From assembly GCF_027172205.1 (NCBI RefSeq), contig NC_070614.1:42895001-42959000 (forward strand): a stretch of DNA of 64,000 bases. The letters are read 5' to 3'. The translations under genes were made by a program, and so were the position numbers. The notes beneath the pieces were generated by a model. That model searched no databases and was not told the origin of the DNA. It worked only from the letters and a program-made list of their open reading frames with translations. Positions 23,574 through 35,213 of the stretch are shown in pieces (position 1 is the first letter of the stretch; each line of letters opens with the position of its first letter). This DNA is from Podarcis raffonei (lineage: Eukaryota > Chordata > Lepidosauria > Squamata > Lacertidae).

Positions 23574-23960
23574 TGTTGAGGGGGCTCAGAACTTACAGGG
23601 TTAAGAGTTCTGAGTGATGACGCCTCACATTCTGAGGGCGGGCATAGAACACGGAAGGGGTGTGGATTTCTCTGTGTGCTTTCAGTGAGTCTGTGTGTCA
23701 GCTCTAAGGAGAGAGCAAGCAAGATGTCCGCTCGGTCTCCAGGCAGGAGATTTATAACTGTTGTGTTTTGCTAAGAAATAAAGACTTTAAGATAAGGACA
23801 CTGCAGCGTTCAGCCTGAGTTATTGACTTCGCACGAAGAACGTTCAAGCTTCTCTTCCGCTGTGTTTTATGCTCTGCTGAGTCAAAGGTCCCGGGGGGAA
23901 GACCAGAGCTGCGCGAGGGAAGTGTGCCGGACCCCCGGTCGAACTTGACCCCCCCGAACA
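23574..23960 (+). repeat. Left LTR of the rearranged copia element
   Basis: 387 bp, with an AATAAAG polyadenylation-type signal near 23777. GGTTATGGGCCCAG follows directly; it is complementary to the anticodon arm of initiator tRNA-Met. Confidence 0.88.
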
Positions 23961-26743
23961 GGTTATGGGCCCAGACTTGGCTGTGGCATACCTATAAGGT
24001 CTGCATGCACAAGCTCAAAAGGCCTTGTGGTCACTCTCTCTACCCCGGGGTGGCTAAATCCCTTGTTTCTGGCTTTCCTGCAAGCCTTGCAATTCAAAGG
24101 TTTACCACATTCTTTTACCTTACAACCTTTGGTGCATTCTGATAACATCTGGACGTCCTCACAGGACCCATGTGACATTCTCTTGTGCCACACGCAAGCA
24201 CACGACACATGAGTGTGGTCAGTGGCTTTCCCCTCACCCTCGAGAGGTGATTCCAGAACAAAGAGGTTGTTCTGATTTTTTCCAACACTTACGAGCTCCT
24301 TCCCATCTCTGGAAATTGTACAAACATCTTTTTCAAAACTCACAGAATATCCCTCCTGTAAAAGAGAAGGTACAGACAGCAAGCAATGTTTTATCTCAGG
24401 GAGAACATAAACCTTCAATTCAGCCTGTAAAAAAGAGACGAACATGTTAGAAACATGGGTTACACGCCCCCGTGCACCTGTAGCAAATCTAACAGTTTTC
24501 TCAGTTGAAACAGCTTTGCAGTTCCACATTTGTCCATCAGGTGGTGCTGTGACCAGATGGGCATTCGCAGCTGAGTCAACAACCCAACGTAGCACGCTCC
24601 CCCCACCGGAGTTGTCCTTCTTTGTTGCTTTAGCAACCGATTTCCTGCTACCCCCGACCTTGGAGTTCTCGCTGCAGGTGGTGTTGTCCAAAACCGCCAT
24701 CGAAGCAGACAGTTGAAAAACGCTCCCACGTCTGCTCCCACTGTTGCCATGGAAACCCGGCTGGTTCCCATGGGAAGTGACCTTGGGACTTTCCTGCCCT
24801 TTGTCTCGCTGTGGACAGCTTCGGCGCAGGTGCTCCGGAGAACCGCAAACAAAACATCTCCGAGTGGAAAACTTCTCAAACGTGCCTTTGGACGTCGGTG
24901 CCCCCCCACTCTTTCCAGCAGCACTGCTTGCAGCTTTTCTGCCGTTGGGAAAATGGCCTTTGGCTTCTGCTGTGGTTTCTCTGCAAACCCCCTCCAGCTC
25001 CTGCCAAACAGCCTGGGCACTCTCAAGACCCTTGGACTGGCCTTTCTGGCCTGCACCCCCAAACTTGGATGCGCAGCCTCCAGAGGAACAGCTTGCCTCT
25101 GCTTTCCTCTTCCCAGCTTCCAGCAGCTTTCCAGCACACGGCTGCCTGTCTCTCTGGCGTGTCAAAGCATCGCAGCAGCTTTTAGACACGGCTCCAGCCC
25201 ACTTTGGGCTTCCAGGGCGTCCCACAGCCCCTCCTTGACTCTCTGGGCGTTCCCCAGCTTCTGTGCAGCATCTGGCCCCCTCTGGGCTTCCAGCCCCCTC
25301 TGGGCTTCTTGGGCATGGTGCTTCCTCAGAGCAATTCTCAGCCCCCTCCAGCCTGGCTCCCACTGCTCTCTTCAGTGCCTGCCTTCTCCCGGCCCAGGGC
25401 TTGCTCCCGTCCACCTTATCAACAGGGATTGACGACTCCTGGCTGTCTGCCATCTCTCCCCGGGAGCCCAGCTTACTTACGATACAGTAGCACCTCCCGG
25501 TCCGGCAGATCCTTCCCAGCGAGCTCCTCCCGGCTGGCTCCAGCTACTCCTTAGCTGGCCTCTGCCGATTCTGCCTGCAGTTTCCTCACACGCACGAACG
25601 TTGCTTATCTTTATTGCTGATCTCCATAACCTGTTCGTGCGTGTGAGGAAACTGCAGGCAGAATCGGCAGAGGCCAGCCTCGAGGAGGATTGCTGCTGGA
25701 GAGGTTGGAGGAAGCAGCGCAACTGATCAAAGATTGGGTTGCTGAGGTGGAACAGAGGTTCTCCACCAAGGTGCAAGGGTTCAAATGTGACCGAGGTTCA
25801 GAGGTCACTGGGTCTGCTCTAAAGGGTTTCTTTCGCCAGAGGGGGATACGTCACAAGGTGACTTCGCCTCAGGAGAGTGGCGTGGCAGAGCTGAGGAGTA
25901 GAGCCCTGGTTCGAGCATCCGAAATTCTACTGGATGACTCTGGTTTGCCTCACAGTTTTTGGGGGGAGGCGGTAAAAACGGCCAATTTCTCGATGAACAG
26001 GTGCTACAATGCAGTGGTAGGTGACACCCCATATTTCTTGCTCAACGGACAGAAGCCGCTTGTGCATTTCTTTCGCACTTTTGGTTGCAGGGCCAAGGTG
26101 CCTGTACCAAAGTGGTTGCAGCAAGAAGGTGGTCCAAAGTACCAGGAAATGATCTTCTGTGGGTACGAACCCGCGACCAAGGGGTGGAGATTCGCATACC
26201 CAGAAGGTGATCAGACCAAGCTTCTGGTCAGTAAACAGGCTGAGTTCTTTGAGCAGGATGGCTGGGCAAGGCGCAAAGTGCGCTCTGACACTGTCTCAGA
26301 TTGTCTGTCTGACTCTGAGGAGGAAAGAGAGCCAGAGCCTGAACCTGCTGGTGGAGACCAGGTCCCTGAACAGAGTAGGGCGTCTCCACAGGTTGTGAAG
26401 GGAGTGTCCAAGAGTGAGCCCTCATCTCCTGTGCGCATAATGGAGAAAGCTCACAGACGTGTCAAGTCAGAGGGGGAGTCTTCTGATGAGGAAGACGCAC
26501 AAGCTGGCCCCAGTGGGTCAGGAGGAGCACCCCAGTTTGTGCCCAGGCGGTCATCGCGGGCTACAAAGGGAATTCCACCTGAGAGGTTTCAGGTCACAAA
26601 TGCGTGGGTTGGTTTCGCACAGTGCGAACCTGAGGTTTGTGAGGTTCGACAGGTGCCTAACAACGATGCCAGGAAGGGGCGGAAGGCAATGGGGAAGGTG
26701 TTGAACACTCAGAAGTCCTCTCAGAATGTGATTCGAGAGGGGG

Positions 26744-27130
26744 TGTTGAGGGGGCTCAGAACTTACAGGGTTAAGAGTTCTGAGTGATGACGCCTCACAT
26801 TCTGAGGGCGGGCATAGAACACGGAAGGGGTGTGGATTTCTCTGTGTGCTTTCAGTGAGTCTGTGTGTCAGCTCTAAGGAGAGAGCAAGCAAGATGTCCG
26901 CTCGGTCTCCAGGCAGGAGATTTATAACTGTTGTGTTTTGCTAAGAAATAAAGACTTTAAGATAAGGACACTGCAGTGTTCAGCCTGAGTTATTGACTTC
27001 GCACGAAGAACGTTCAAGCTTCTCTTCCGCTGTGTTTTATGCTCTGCTGAGTCAAAGGTCCCGGGGGGAAGACCAGAGCTGCGCGAGGGAAGTGTGCCGG
27101 ACCCCCGGTCGAACTTGACCCCCCCGAACA
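26744..27130 (+). repeat. Right LTR of the rearranged copia element
   Basis: 387 bp, one base different from the left LTR by eye; followed by the CTGCC duplication. Confidence 0.88.
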
Positions 27131-27135
27131 CTGCC

Positions 27136-29515
27136 AAGTGCCAAGAAGAAGAATTGTGGAGTTGGAAGGGACCGCAGGCATCATGTAGTTCAACCCTCTG
27201 CAATGCAGGAATTACAACTAGAGAGTCCCTAATCAATGACCATCTAACCGTCCAATGGAGGAGGTTCCACTGAGGAGCGCTTCTTACTCTCAGAAATATG
27301 AATGTTATCCATTCTCTGTCAATAGTTGCTGAATCTCAGTGGATTTTTCCAAGCAAAATTGACCCAGCAACCATTGACAGAGACTGAGTCATGTTATCCT
27401 GACTGGCAGAATTTTTCCTCCCTTTTCTGCACAGACAACAGAGGTGTATCCAATGTCTTCTCTTTATTCATTTTCCTCTTAAATGGGACCCCTCTGTGCA
27501 ATCTCCCTGAAATCTGGCAGACCTGATATTCAGAAGCATGAGTCTCCTGCCTGCCAACTTCATTTTATTTCAATTCAAAATTTCAAAGACATCAATAGCA
27601 GAATAGAAGGAAGGACACTGGTTGCAAGAAATAATGATACCCAAAACCCAAATTAATGAATCCCAGATTAATGAAACATTCTTTGAAATTATGAAATAAA
27701 GGGATTATGAAGCTATTTCAAAATCTGAAATAGAAAGAGAATGATGAACATTTTTGTAGTGCTCATTCTTTCCCTGGTTATTTGTATGCAGAAACACATG
27801 CATGCTTATCACTTTTTTTAAGAAAAAAGAAGGAAAACTGTGGGTGAGATTTGCTGTGAGATTTATTTGAGCTCTAAGAGGAGATAATCCAAGACTGGTG
27901 CTACTTTACATATTCACTTTTGCAGCCATAAGTATACAGCCAGGAAATGGTTGCCTCATACTCTGCAGGATTCCTACGTAAGATCAAAAATGGTAACTAT
28001 GGACCTGCACTAAGGCACAGTCCCTTGAAGGAATTTATCTTCCAGGAGGAGAGGACAGGGCGAACTCCTCTGTAATCAACTAAATATTCTGTAAAATGTT
28101 CTCCTGATTTGCAGAATATTTCCTCCCTTTTCTGCACAACCAATGAAGTATATTCAATGTCATTTCTTTATTCATTTTCCTCTGTCATGAGAGCCCTCTG
28201 TCTAATTTCCCTCAAAACTAGCAGACTTGATGTTCAGAGGCAGGAATCTTCTGCCTGCCAACTCTGCTCCATTTGGATTTAAAATTTAAAAGAAACTAAT
28301 AGCAGACTAGAGGAGAAGACTCTAGTTGCAAATTTGAATTTCCAAAAAACAAAGTAACAGATCCTGACTTTAACTAAATATTGAGGAAAAACTATCAAAT
28401 GATGGAATTATAATCTGAAAGAGAAAGATAATAATTGACATTTTTCTTAAACAGATAATTTCCCTGATTATATGAATGCAGAAACAAATGCATGCATTTA
28501 ACAATTTTTCCAAATGAAAAAGAAAAGCCCTCAGAGAGAGGTGCTGAGAGATTTAGTTGAGCCCTAACAGCAGATAATCAAAACTGGTGCTATTTTACAT
28601 GTTCACTTTTGCAGCCATAAGTATACAGCCAGGAAATGGTTGCCTCATACTCTGCATGATTTCTATGTAAGATCAAAAATTGTAACTATTGGGGCCGCAC
28701 TAAGGCACAGTCCCTTGTAGCCATTTGTTTTCCAGCAGGAGAGGACAAAGAGGACTCCTCTGTAGCCAGCTAAATATTCTGTAAATTGAAAATATCAGAA
28801 GCCAACCACTAGGACCTTTATGGCTTCTGAAAATTTCCACATATGCCATCAGTTATAGGGCAGGTAACTTTTGGAAATTGATTTGTGGGCTGAATTAGGA
28901 ACTCTTTTAAGCTGAATTTGGCCTGTGGGTTAAAGGATCCCCACCACTGGCTGAGGAAGTGGCAGACCCAGAAGTGCACCCCTTTTTGTTTCAAGCCAAC
29001 AACCCACAAAATACTAGGGAAAATGAAGTGATTCGTTTTTGGCAAACCCCAAAACTGGAAGTGCTGCCCTGGTAGAAAAACCACTGCAGCTATCTTTCCA
29101 TGGAATCCAGGATCTCAAAAGAGGTTTCTTTGCATTCATTTGTCAACCAATTCTGCCATACCCCACCTAAAAAGTAATGGATGTTCAGTCCATTCTGATT
29201 CTTGGAGCTTTAGAATTTAGGAATATAGGGAACTGTCTTATATAGAGTCAAATTGTTGATCCGTCCAGCTCAGTATAATCTACACTGGGCGTATACAGAC
29301 TGATAGCTGCTTTCAAGGGTTTCAGAGAAAGAGTCTGCACCTGAGACCTTCTGAATGTGAATTATATGTGTTACCATTATGCTTAGGTCCTTCCCCAAAG
29401 TAAGGAAAGCAGGTAAAGAGAAACACAGATGGTGAAGTACAAGAGCCTGGACAGAGACAATTTTAAATACCATAAACCAGAGAAAGAATTGGCAGCCTAT
29501 TGGTATGTTATTTGG
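27136..29515. other. Non-coding 3' flank of gene C
   Basis: Aligns to 1787-4340 of A at high identity, including the CR1 tail and the 0.7-kb tandem duplication (27405-28787). It has about 180 bp at 29046-29225 not found in A, and lacks the 340-bp block of A. No coding signal is seen. Confidence 0.75.
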
Positions 29516-29517
29516 GC

Positions 29518-31872
29518 TTAATCAGCTGCCGTTGGCAATGGGACATAAGTAGGTGGGTTAGAATTATCAGTAAAAGCCAGGTCACGGCAGTACAATATGT
29601 CACTCTTGCCCAAACCCAGCTTGTATTGCCAGAAATAAACGTTGGTATTTGGAGGAAGAGTGAAGCTGACTTTTTCAGAGACTTCAGTTGCATCGCTCCA
29701 TGCTTCGTCTTTGCTGTCAATCTTTTTCCCACCATATTCAGCAGTCAGGGAAATTTGTGCCGTCAACAGTAATTTAGTGAGACCTTCTGCTCCAACTGTA
29801 ACACTCGAAGATACTTTCCAGTTGTGTTCCATGCTGTGCATCTCTTTCTTCTCATATCCAACCTTCCTAACAATTTGCTGTTCCCAAGCAACACTTATTT
29901 TGGCATTATTACTGAAAGTCTTGACAGGCTGCCAGACACCAAAAGCTTTACCATGATTTATAGACACGCCTCCAGGGAGGAAATTGAGCACACTAGCATG
30001 AAAGGAAAATGTGGAAGGGTTTCCGTTTGAAAAGTCATCCATTCGATGATACTCAACTCCCCATTTGCTATTTGGTTTCACAAGGTATATATGATCCTTG
30101 ATTCCCCAGTAATACAGACCGTCTTTGGCCTTTGGGTGAAGGGGTTTCTGAACGACATTTAGGTCTTCATGCATATTGGTGACACGGCGGTAAACTCCCT
30201 TCTTCTTGAATATAATGTAAAAGTACTTATCATGGGAGAAGTAATGGTCTCCGTTTTGGCAGTTGGGATGGAGAGTGTAGACCGCACTATCACTGTCAGT
30301 GTTCAGGTTGGTTACTCGGCGGTAGGAGTCCCCCTTGATAACATAAAATAAGTCATCACTATGGGCCAGGTAGTGGTCTCCACCACGGACAGCATTGTGA
30401 AGACCAAATATCTCCAGCTCTTTGCCTTCATGGAAATCAGTAGATCTCAAGTAGCAGCCCAGGTCTGAACGGACAATGTAGTAATACTTGTCCACACCAC
30501 AGAAATCAACTCCTTTAGTTTTGCTCTTGGGAAGTATTCCATGGACCTCTTTAGAAGGAAGAAAGACATGGCTAGTTAGTTCTCCCACTTGGTTAATTGT
30601 TGTTCAGCGTCCTTGCACCAACCTGTTCCCAATGCATATTTCTTACAGAAAAACCTGTTTTCTTATCTAGTTACAGCAAAAGCCAGTCAGAAATTGACTC
30701 ACCTGGTATAAGTCAGGCAAAGATGATATTTCTCTGCCATCTTCTACATGCCCTCCTGCAGGACACTCCATTCTATTCCGTCTCCTGTGTGCTTTCCATT
30801 CCCCACACCCTCAACAATCAGTCAACGTTCTATGGCCATTCAGCAAGCTTAGGTCTCACTGTGTTGTTTTCCCTCCCAATTAATTACACCAACAGACATA
30901 CTTCTTTTTGAACTTTGACATTCTGTGGGCCTCCTGATATCTCCTGATTATTGTGCACAAATGATGTTATTTGGCTACAAAAACTTTGACATTCACCTTT
31001 GAACATGAGAAGCTGTGTGATTTTTTTATTTTTTATTTTTTTATTGCTATGTGTCCAACCGGTTACATTTGCATCAAACACTGCAATGATATGGGGAATC
31101 CACGTAAAAATCTACCTCAATATACACTAGTGGCCAAAATTGTGAATAAAGAATGTATAAAGAAGAATTGGAGGAGGTTTTTTTCCTGGATGTATTGTAC
31201 AGTAACTACAATTAAGCATCCAGTTAGTGTTATGGTCTGGGGTTGTAGGACAGCAAAGGTGTGGGCAGAAGCTGTGTGATTAATTCTACTCTATATGGCA
31301 AATTGTTACAAAATACCATTTATTGTGGTTTTTGGTATAGAACTTTAAACGACTTTAAATGGAGAACACTATCTACATCTACATCTATCTATATCTATAT
31401 CTATCTATCTATCTATCATCTATATACACAGTGGTACCTCAGGTTACATACGCTTCAGGTTACATACACTTCAGGTTACAGACTCCGCTAACCCAGAAAT
31501 AGTACCTCAGGTTAAGAACTTTGCTTCAGAATAAGAACAGAAATCCCGCAGCGGCGCGACAGCAGTGGGAGGCCCCATTAGCTAAAGTGGTGCTTCAGGT
31601 TAAGAACAGTTTCAGGTTAAGAACAGACCTCTGGAATGAATTAAGTATGTAACCAGAGGTACCACTGTATATATATATTCAAGTAGGTAGCCGTGTTGGT
31701 CTACCTAAAACAACTCAGTTGGCCTCTACGGTGCTACTTTATAATTTTAAAAATCTTTTAAAGGGATTCTTTTAAAGACTTTCTTAGATCATATAACTTT
31801 TTTGAAGACTTGATTCTTTTAAGGCTATTTTTAGGTTTTTAAGAAGTGTCTTTTTAAATATCTCTTTTAATA

Positions 31873-31917
<45 letters not shown>

Positions 31918-32073
31918 AAAGATCCTCCCACCCCTGCACTACACATTCATGTTCTGTAGTATAAGAATTTATTACCAATCCATGGCTGATCATCAATACT
32001 CACCCTTTGGATTTGGGGCTGATAGGCCCTGCTCATATAGGCAGGCCAGCAGGAGCAAGAGGATTTGCAACAT
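29518..32073 (-). CDS. Secreted aerolysin-like protein, copy C (diverged), two exons
   Basis: Exon 1 is 32073-32004, encoding MLQILLLLLACLYEQGLSA and a short linker. Exon 2 is 30587-29518, with the same phase 1 junction as copies A and B, for 379 residues. About 60-65 of 356 exon 2 residues differ from copy A by my count. The changes concentrate around residues 164-180 (the third repeat) and 208-216 (before the aerolysin-like domain). The four cysteines of exon 2 and the core motifs are kept. The intron is 1416 bp, against 582 bp in A and B, because a retrocopy with Tc1 sequence, a MITE, a Penelope-type fragment and microsatellites have entered it. The frame is open throughout, so the gene looks functional and possibly specialised. 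Confidence 0.82.
31023..31266 (-). mobile_element. Retrocopy carrying a Tc1/mariner fragment, in the intron of gene C
   Basis: It is flanked by a 15-bp direct repeat AGAAGCTGTGTGATT (31008-31022 and 31267-31281). It starts with a T-rich run (31023-31043), which reads as a poly(A) tail on the minus strand. The plus strand encodes KHPVSVMVWGC, a Tc1 transposase motif, so the mobilised RNA carried transposon sequence antisense. The transposase is a fragment only. Confidence 0.55.
31374..31422. repeat. (ATCT)n microsatellite
   Basis: Imperfect CTAT/ATCT repeats directly before a MITE, in the intron of gene C. Confidence 0.8.
31429..31667 (+). mobile_element. TA-flanked MITE, family CAGTGGTACC (copy 1)
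   Basis: The ends are CAGTGGTACCTC and GAGGTACCACTG. Inside are repeated CTTCAGGTTAC and GGTTAAGAAC words. TA duplication and the terminal repeats suggest a Tc1/mariner-type non-autonomous element. Confidence 0.75.
31680..31738 (+). mobile_element. Penelope-like fragment
   Basis: GTAGGTAGCCGTGTTGGTCT followed by AGTTGGCCTCTACGGTGCTACTTT matches the outer parts of the foldback insert at 85-295. Confidence 0.45.
31876..31914. repeat. (CA)n microsatellite
   Basis: An uninterrupted CA run in the intron of gene C. Confidence 0.9.
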
Positions 32074-32110
32074 CTTTCTTCTCCTTAGTGTGCAGAGCGG
32101 CTTCAGACCT

Positions 32111-32120
32111 TGCTTAAATA
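32111..32120 (-). promoter_or_regulatory. TATA-like box of aerolysin-like gene C
   Basis: The minus strand reads TATTTAAGCA, upstream of the ATG at 32073, at the position matching the copy A box. The surrounding promoter stretch is clearly alignable to A and B. Confidence 0.45.
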
Positions 32121-32447
32121 GCTGGCATGAGGGGCTGTAGAGATGGGTCATGAAAGACCCTGGCTAATCACACGTGTCCATACCACACAGGGTCTTGTGG
32201 ATCTTGATGGGCAGCATCTCATAGCTGCTTTCCAGATCCAAATGTATGCACAATTTTATTGCAAGAGGGCAGACAAACAAGACCCTCTCATAGCAAGCAT
32301 ACCTCTGTTTAAGGCCAAGCTGGAATGCTGAGATTAGCCTCCCACAGAGCATCCATGGGGTTGCCCCTTGATATTTCTGCATTCCCCACTAGTCACATTG
32401 GAAATGTTGATCGTGGTCTCTTGCAGATGACATGTTTATTGAGCATA

Positions 32448-32676
32448 CAGTGGTACCTCGGGTTACAGATGCTTCAGGTTACAAACGCTTCAGGTTACAG
32501 ACTCCACTAATCCAGAAATAGTACCTCTGGTTAAGAACTTTGCTTCAGGATGAGAACAGAAATCGTGCGGCAGCAGCGCGGTGGCAGGGGGAGGCCCCAT
32601 TAGCTAAAGTGGTGATTCAGGTTAAGAACAGTTTCAGGTCCAGAACAAATTCAGTTCTTAACCCGAGGTACCACTG
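32448..32676 (+). mobile_element. CAGTGGTACC MITE (copy 2)
   Basis: Same ends as copy 1, with TA on both sides (32446-32447, 32677-32678). The unit A site GAGCATACATTC is empty at 6429-6440, confirming TA targeting. Confidence 0.8.
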
Positions 32677-32811
32677 TATATTATCCCAGTGCTTCCTATT
32701 TCAAGAGGGAACATGGGTCAGTGGCTCAGAACCTGCATGATGTGATCAACCTTCAAACACTGAGGCTGCTTAACCAACACTTGAACACCTGCTCTGGAGC
32801 AGAGTTGTAGG

Positions 32812-32980
32812 GAGAGGGGTTGTTATGGTGGAAGAAGTTGTTATTGATTTTTTTTGTATTTTTTAAAGCTTTTATTATGATTTATGTGGAAATCGTTGTG
32901 CATTTTTTAATGTCTATTGTTTATGACTACTTTTTATGTTGTAATTGCATAATTTATTCATGTTGTAAACAAATCTCTGT

Positions 32981-33068
<88 letters not shown>

Positions 33069-33070
33069 CT
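32812..33070 (+). repeat. Dispersed repeat ending in (GT)n(GA)n
   Basis: Shares GATTTATGTGGAAATC, GTTGTAATTGCATAATTT and ATTCATGTTGTAAACAAA with 43030-43275. Both end in GT/GA microsatellites (32979-33065 here). The family is not recognised. Confidence 0.6.
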
Positions 33071-33072
33071 TT

Positions 33073-33262
33073 ATTCCACACTAGTCACATTGGAAATGTT
33101 GATTGTGGTCCCTTTTAGATAACCTGTTCATTGCACACACATTCTCCCAGTGTATTCTACATCAAGAGAGAACACAGGTCAATGTCGCAGAACCTGCATT
33201 ATGTGCAGAAGGTCCCAAGTTCAATCCTCAGCATCTCCACATAGGGCTGGAAGAAACCTACC
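33073..33262 (+). repeat. Second copy of unit C upstream sequence
   Basis: CACTAGTCACATTGGAAATG and the following text repeat 32382-32760. The intervening segment is the dispersed GT/GA repeat. It is a local duplication within unit C. Confidence 0.65.
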
Positions 33263-34830
33263 GGTATGTTATCTAGCTATCTAGCCATAACCTACTGTAC
33301 TTGGTTCACACCAAGAGATACCTGTGAAGAGATCCAAGATTTAGAACCTCAAAGCCAAAGTGAGAGCATTTGGGTCAAAATTCAGGGAGAGAAGAATAAC
33401 AGAGACCTCATTGTGGGAGTTTACTATAGATCCCCAAGCCAAACGGAGGACATAAATGATGCCTTCCTGGAACAGATGGCCAAGCATGCAAAAGGAAGGG
33501 AGATAGTAGTAATGGGGGACTTCAATTACCCTGATATTTGTTGGATGTCAAACTCAGCCAAGAGCATAAAGTCAAACAGATTCCTCACTGGCCTTGCAGA
33601 CAACTTCATTGTCCAGAAAGTGGGAGAAGCAACAAAAGGAACAGCCATTTTAGATCTGGTCCTAACCAATGTTGATGACCTGGTTAGTGGGGTAGAAGTG
33701 GAAGGATCATTAGCGCGAGTGATCATGCTCTTCTGAAGTTTACTATACAGCGGAAAGGAGCAGCCAAGCATACTAGGGCTCAATTTCTTGACTTTAAGAA
33801 AGCCGACTTCATAAAACTTAGGGAAGTGCTGGGTGAGATCCCATGGACAGTAATACTAAAAGGAAAGGGAGTTCATGATGGCTGGGAGTTTGTTAAGAGG
33901 GAGATAGTAAAAGCACAACTTCAGGCAATACCAATGAGACGGAAACATGGAAGGTGCCTAAAGAAGCCAGGGTGGCTATCTAAAGAACTTTTAACTGAGT
34001 TAAGATTAAAAAAGGATGTGTACAAAAAATGGAAAAGGGGGGAAACCACCAAAGAGGAATTCAAACAAATAGCCAGCACATGTAGACACAAAGTCAGAAA
34101 AGCTAAAGCACAGAATGAACTCAGGCTTGCTAGAGAGGTTAAAAGCAACAAAAAAGGCTTTTATGGGTATCTCCATAGCAAAAGGAAGAACAAAGAAACA
34201 ATGGGGTCACTCAGAGGAGAAGATGGTGAAATGCAAACAGGGGACACAGAAAGGGCTGAACTCCTCAATGCCTTCTTTGCCTCAGTCTTCTCCGATAAAG
34301 AAAACAATGCCTGACCTGAAGAATTTGGAGCAAATGATTCAGCAGAGGAAACACAGCCCAGAATAACTAAGGAGATAGTACAAGAATACTTGGCTAGTTT
34401 AGATGTATTCAAGTCTCCAGGGCCAGATGAACTGCATCCAAGAGTATTAAAAGAACTGGCAGATGTGATTTCAGAACCACTGGCAGTCATCTTTGAGAAT
34501 TCCTGGAGAACAGGCGAAGTCCCGGCAGACTGGAGGAGGGCAAATGTTGTCCCTATTTACAAAAAGGGGAAAAGAGAGGACCCAAATAATTATCGCCCAG
34601 TCAGTCTGACATCAATACCAGGGAAGATTCTGGAGCAGATCATTAAGCAGTCTGTGAGCACCTAGAAAGGAATGCTGTGATTACCAATAGTCAGCATGGA
34701 TTTCTGAAAAATAAGTCATGTCAGACTAACCTGATCTCGTTTTTTGACAGAATTACAAGCCTGGTAGATGAAGGGAACGCAGTGGATGTAGCCTACCTTG
34801 ATTTCAGCAAGGCATTCGACAAGGTGCCCC

Positions 34831-35213
34831 TGTTGGCTGTTTGCAGTATGGTAACGCTGCAGAGAGCTTGCTGGGGAGATCATGCATTAAAAAGAAAGGA
34901 CTCAAAAATAACTTAAACAAGGCTTTAATAAGAAAAACAAAAACTCCTTTTACACTAAATACATTAACAACCAAACCAGACCCAACCACCAACCCATCCC
35001 CCAGGGTAATGGGAGAGCTAGGTGCTGCTCCTTATATACTACACCCAAATGCTGACACACCTTAATCAAATACAACTCAGCAGCACCTGCTATGCTTCAC
35101 AGCTGTAAAGCTGGGTCTCGTTATCTTACTCTGGCCCTTGCTCTGGCCCCTTAAAGACATACACATTGGGTGCAACAATGATGAACCTTTACATTTAAAT
35201 AAACCATTCAACA
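34831..35213 (-). repeat. 3' LTR of the copia element
   Basis: 383 bp, identical by eye to 38746-39128; GCCCC precedes it. Confidence 0.92.

Larger units (their letters stand above)
23574..27130. mobile_element. Ty1/copia LTR retrotransposon, rearranged fossil
   Basis: LTRs are 23574-23960 and 26744-27130 (387 bp each), with TGTTGAGG...CCGAACA ends. The target duplication is CTGCC (23569-23573 and 27131-27135); the empty site is visible in A near 1771-1777. The LTRs differ at one base by eye, so the insertion is young. Parts seen are a gag zinc knuckle with a protease-like region and the start of integrase on the minus strand (23963-25453), and the rest of integrase with a C-terminal tail on the plus strand (25690-26787). 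The halves face opposite ways and no full reverse transcriptase is present. It is broken, with a few large lesions. Confidence 0.88.

Noticed and set aside
24713-25432. Plus-strand open frame of 239 codons
   Set aside because: Antisense to the gag-like part of a copia fossil; no domain is seen.
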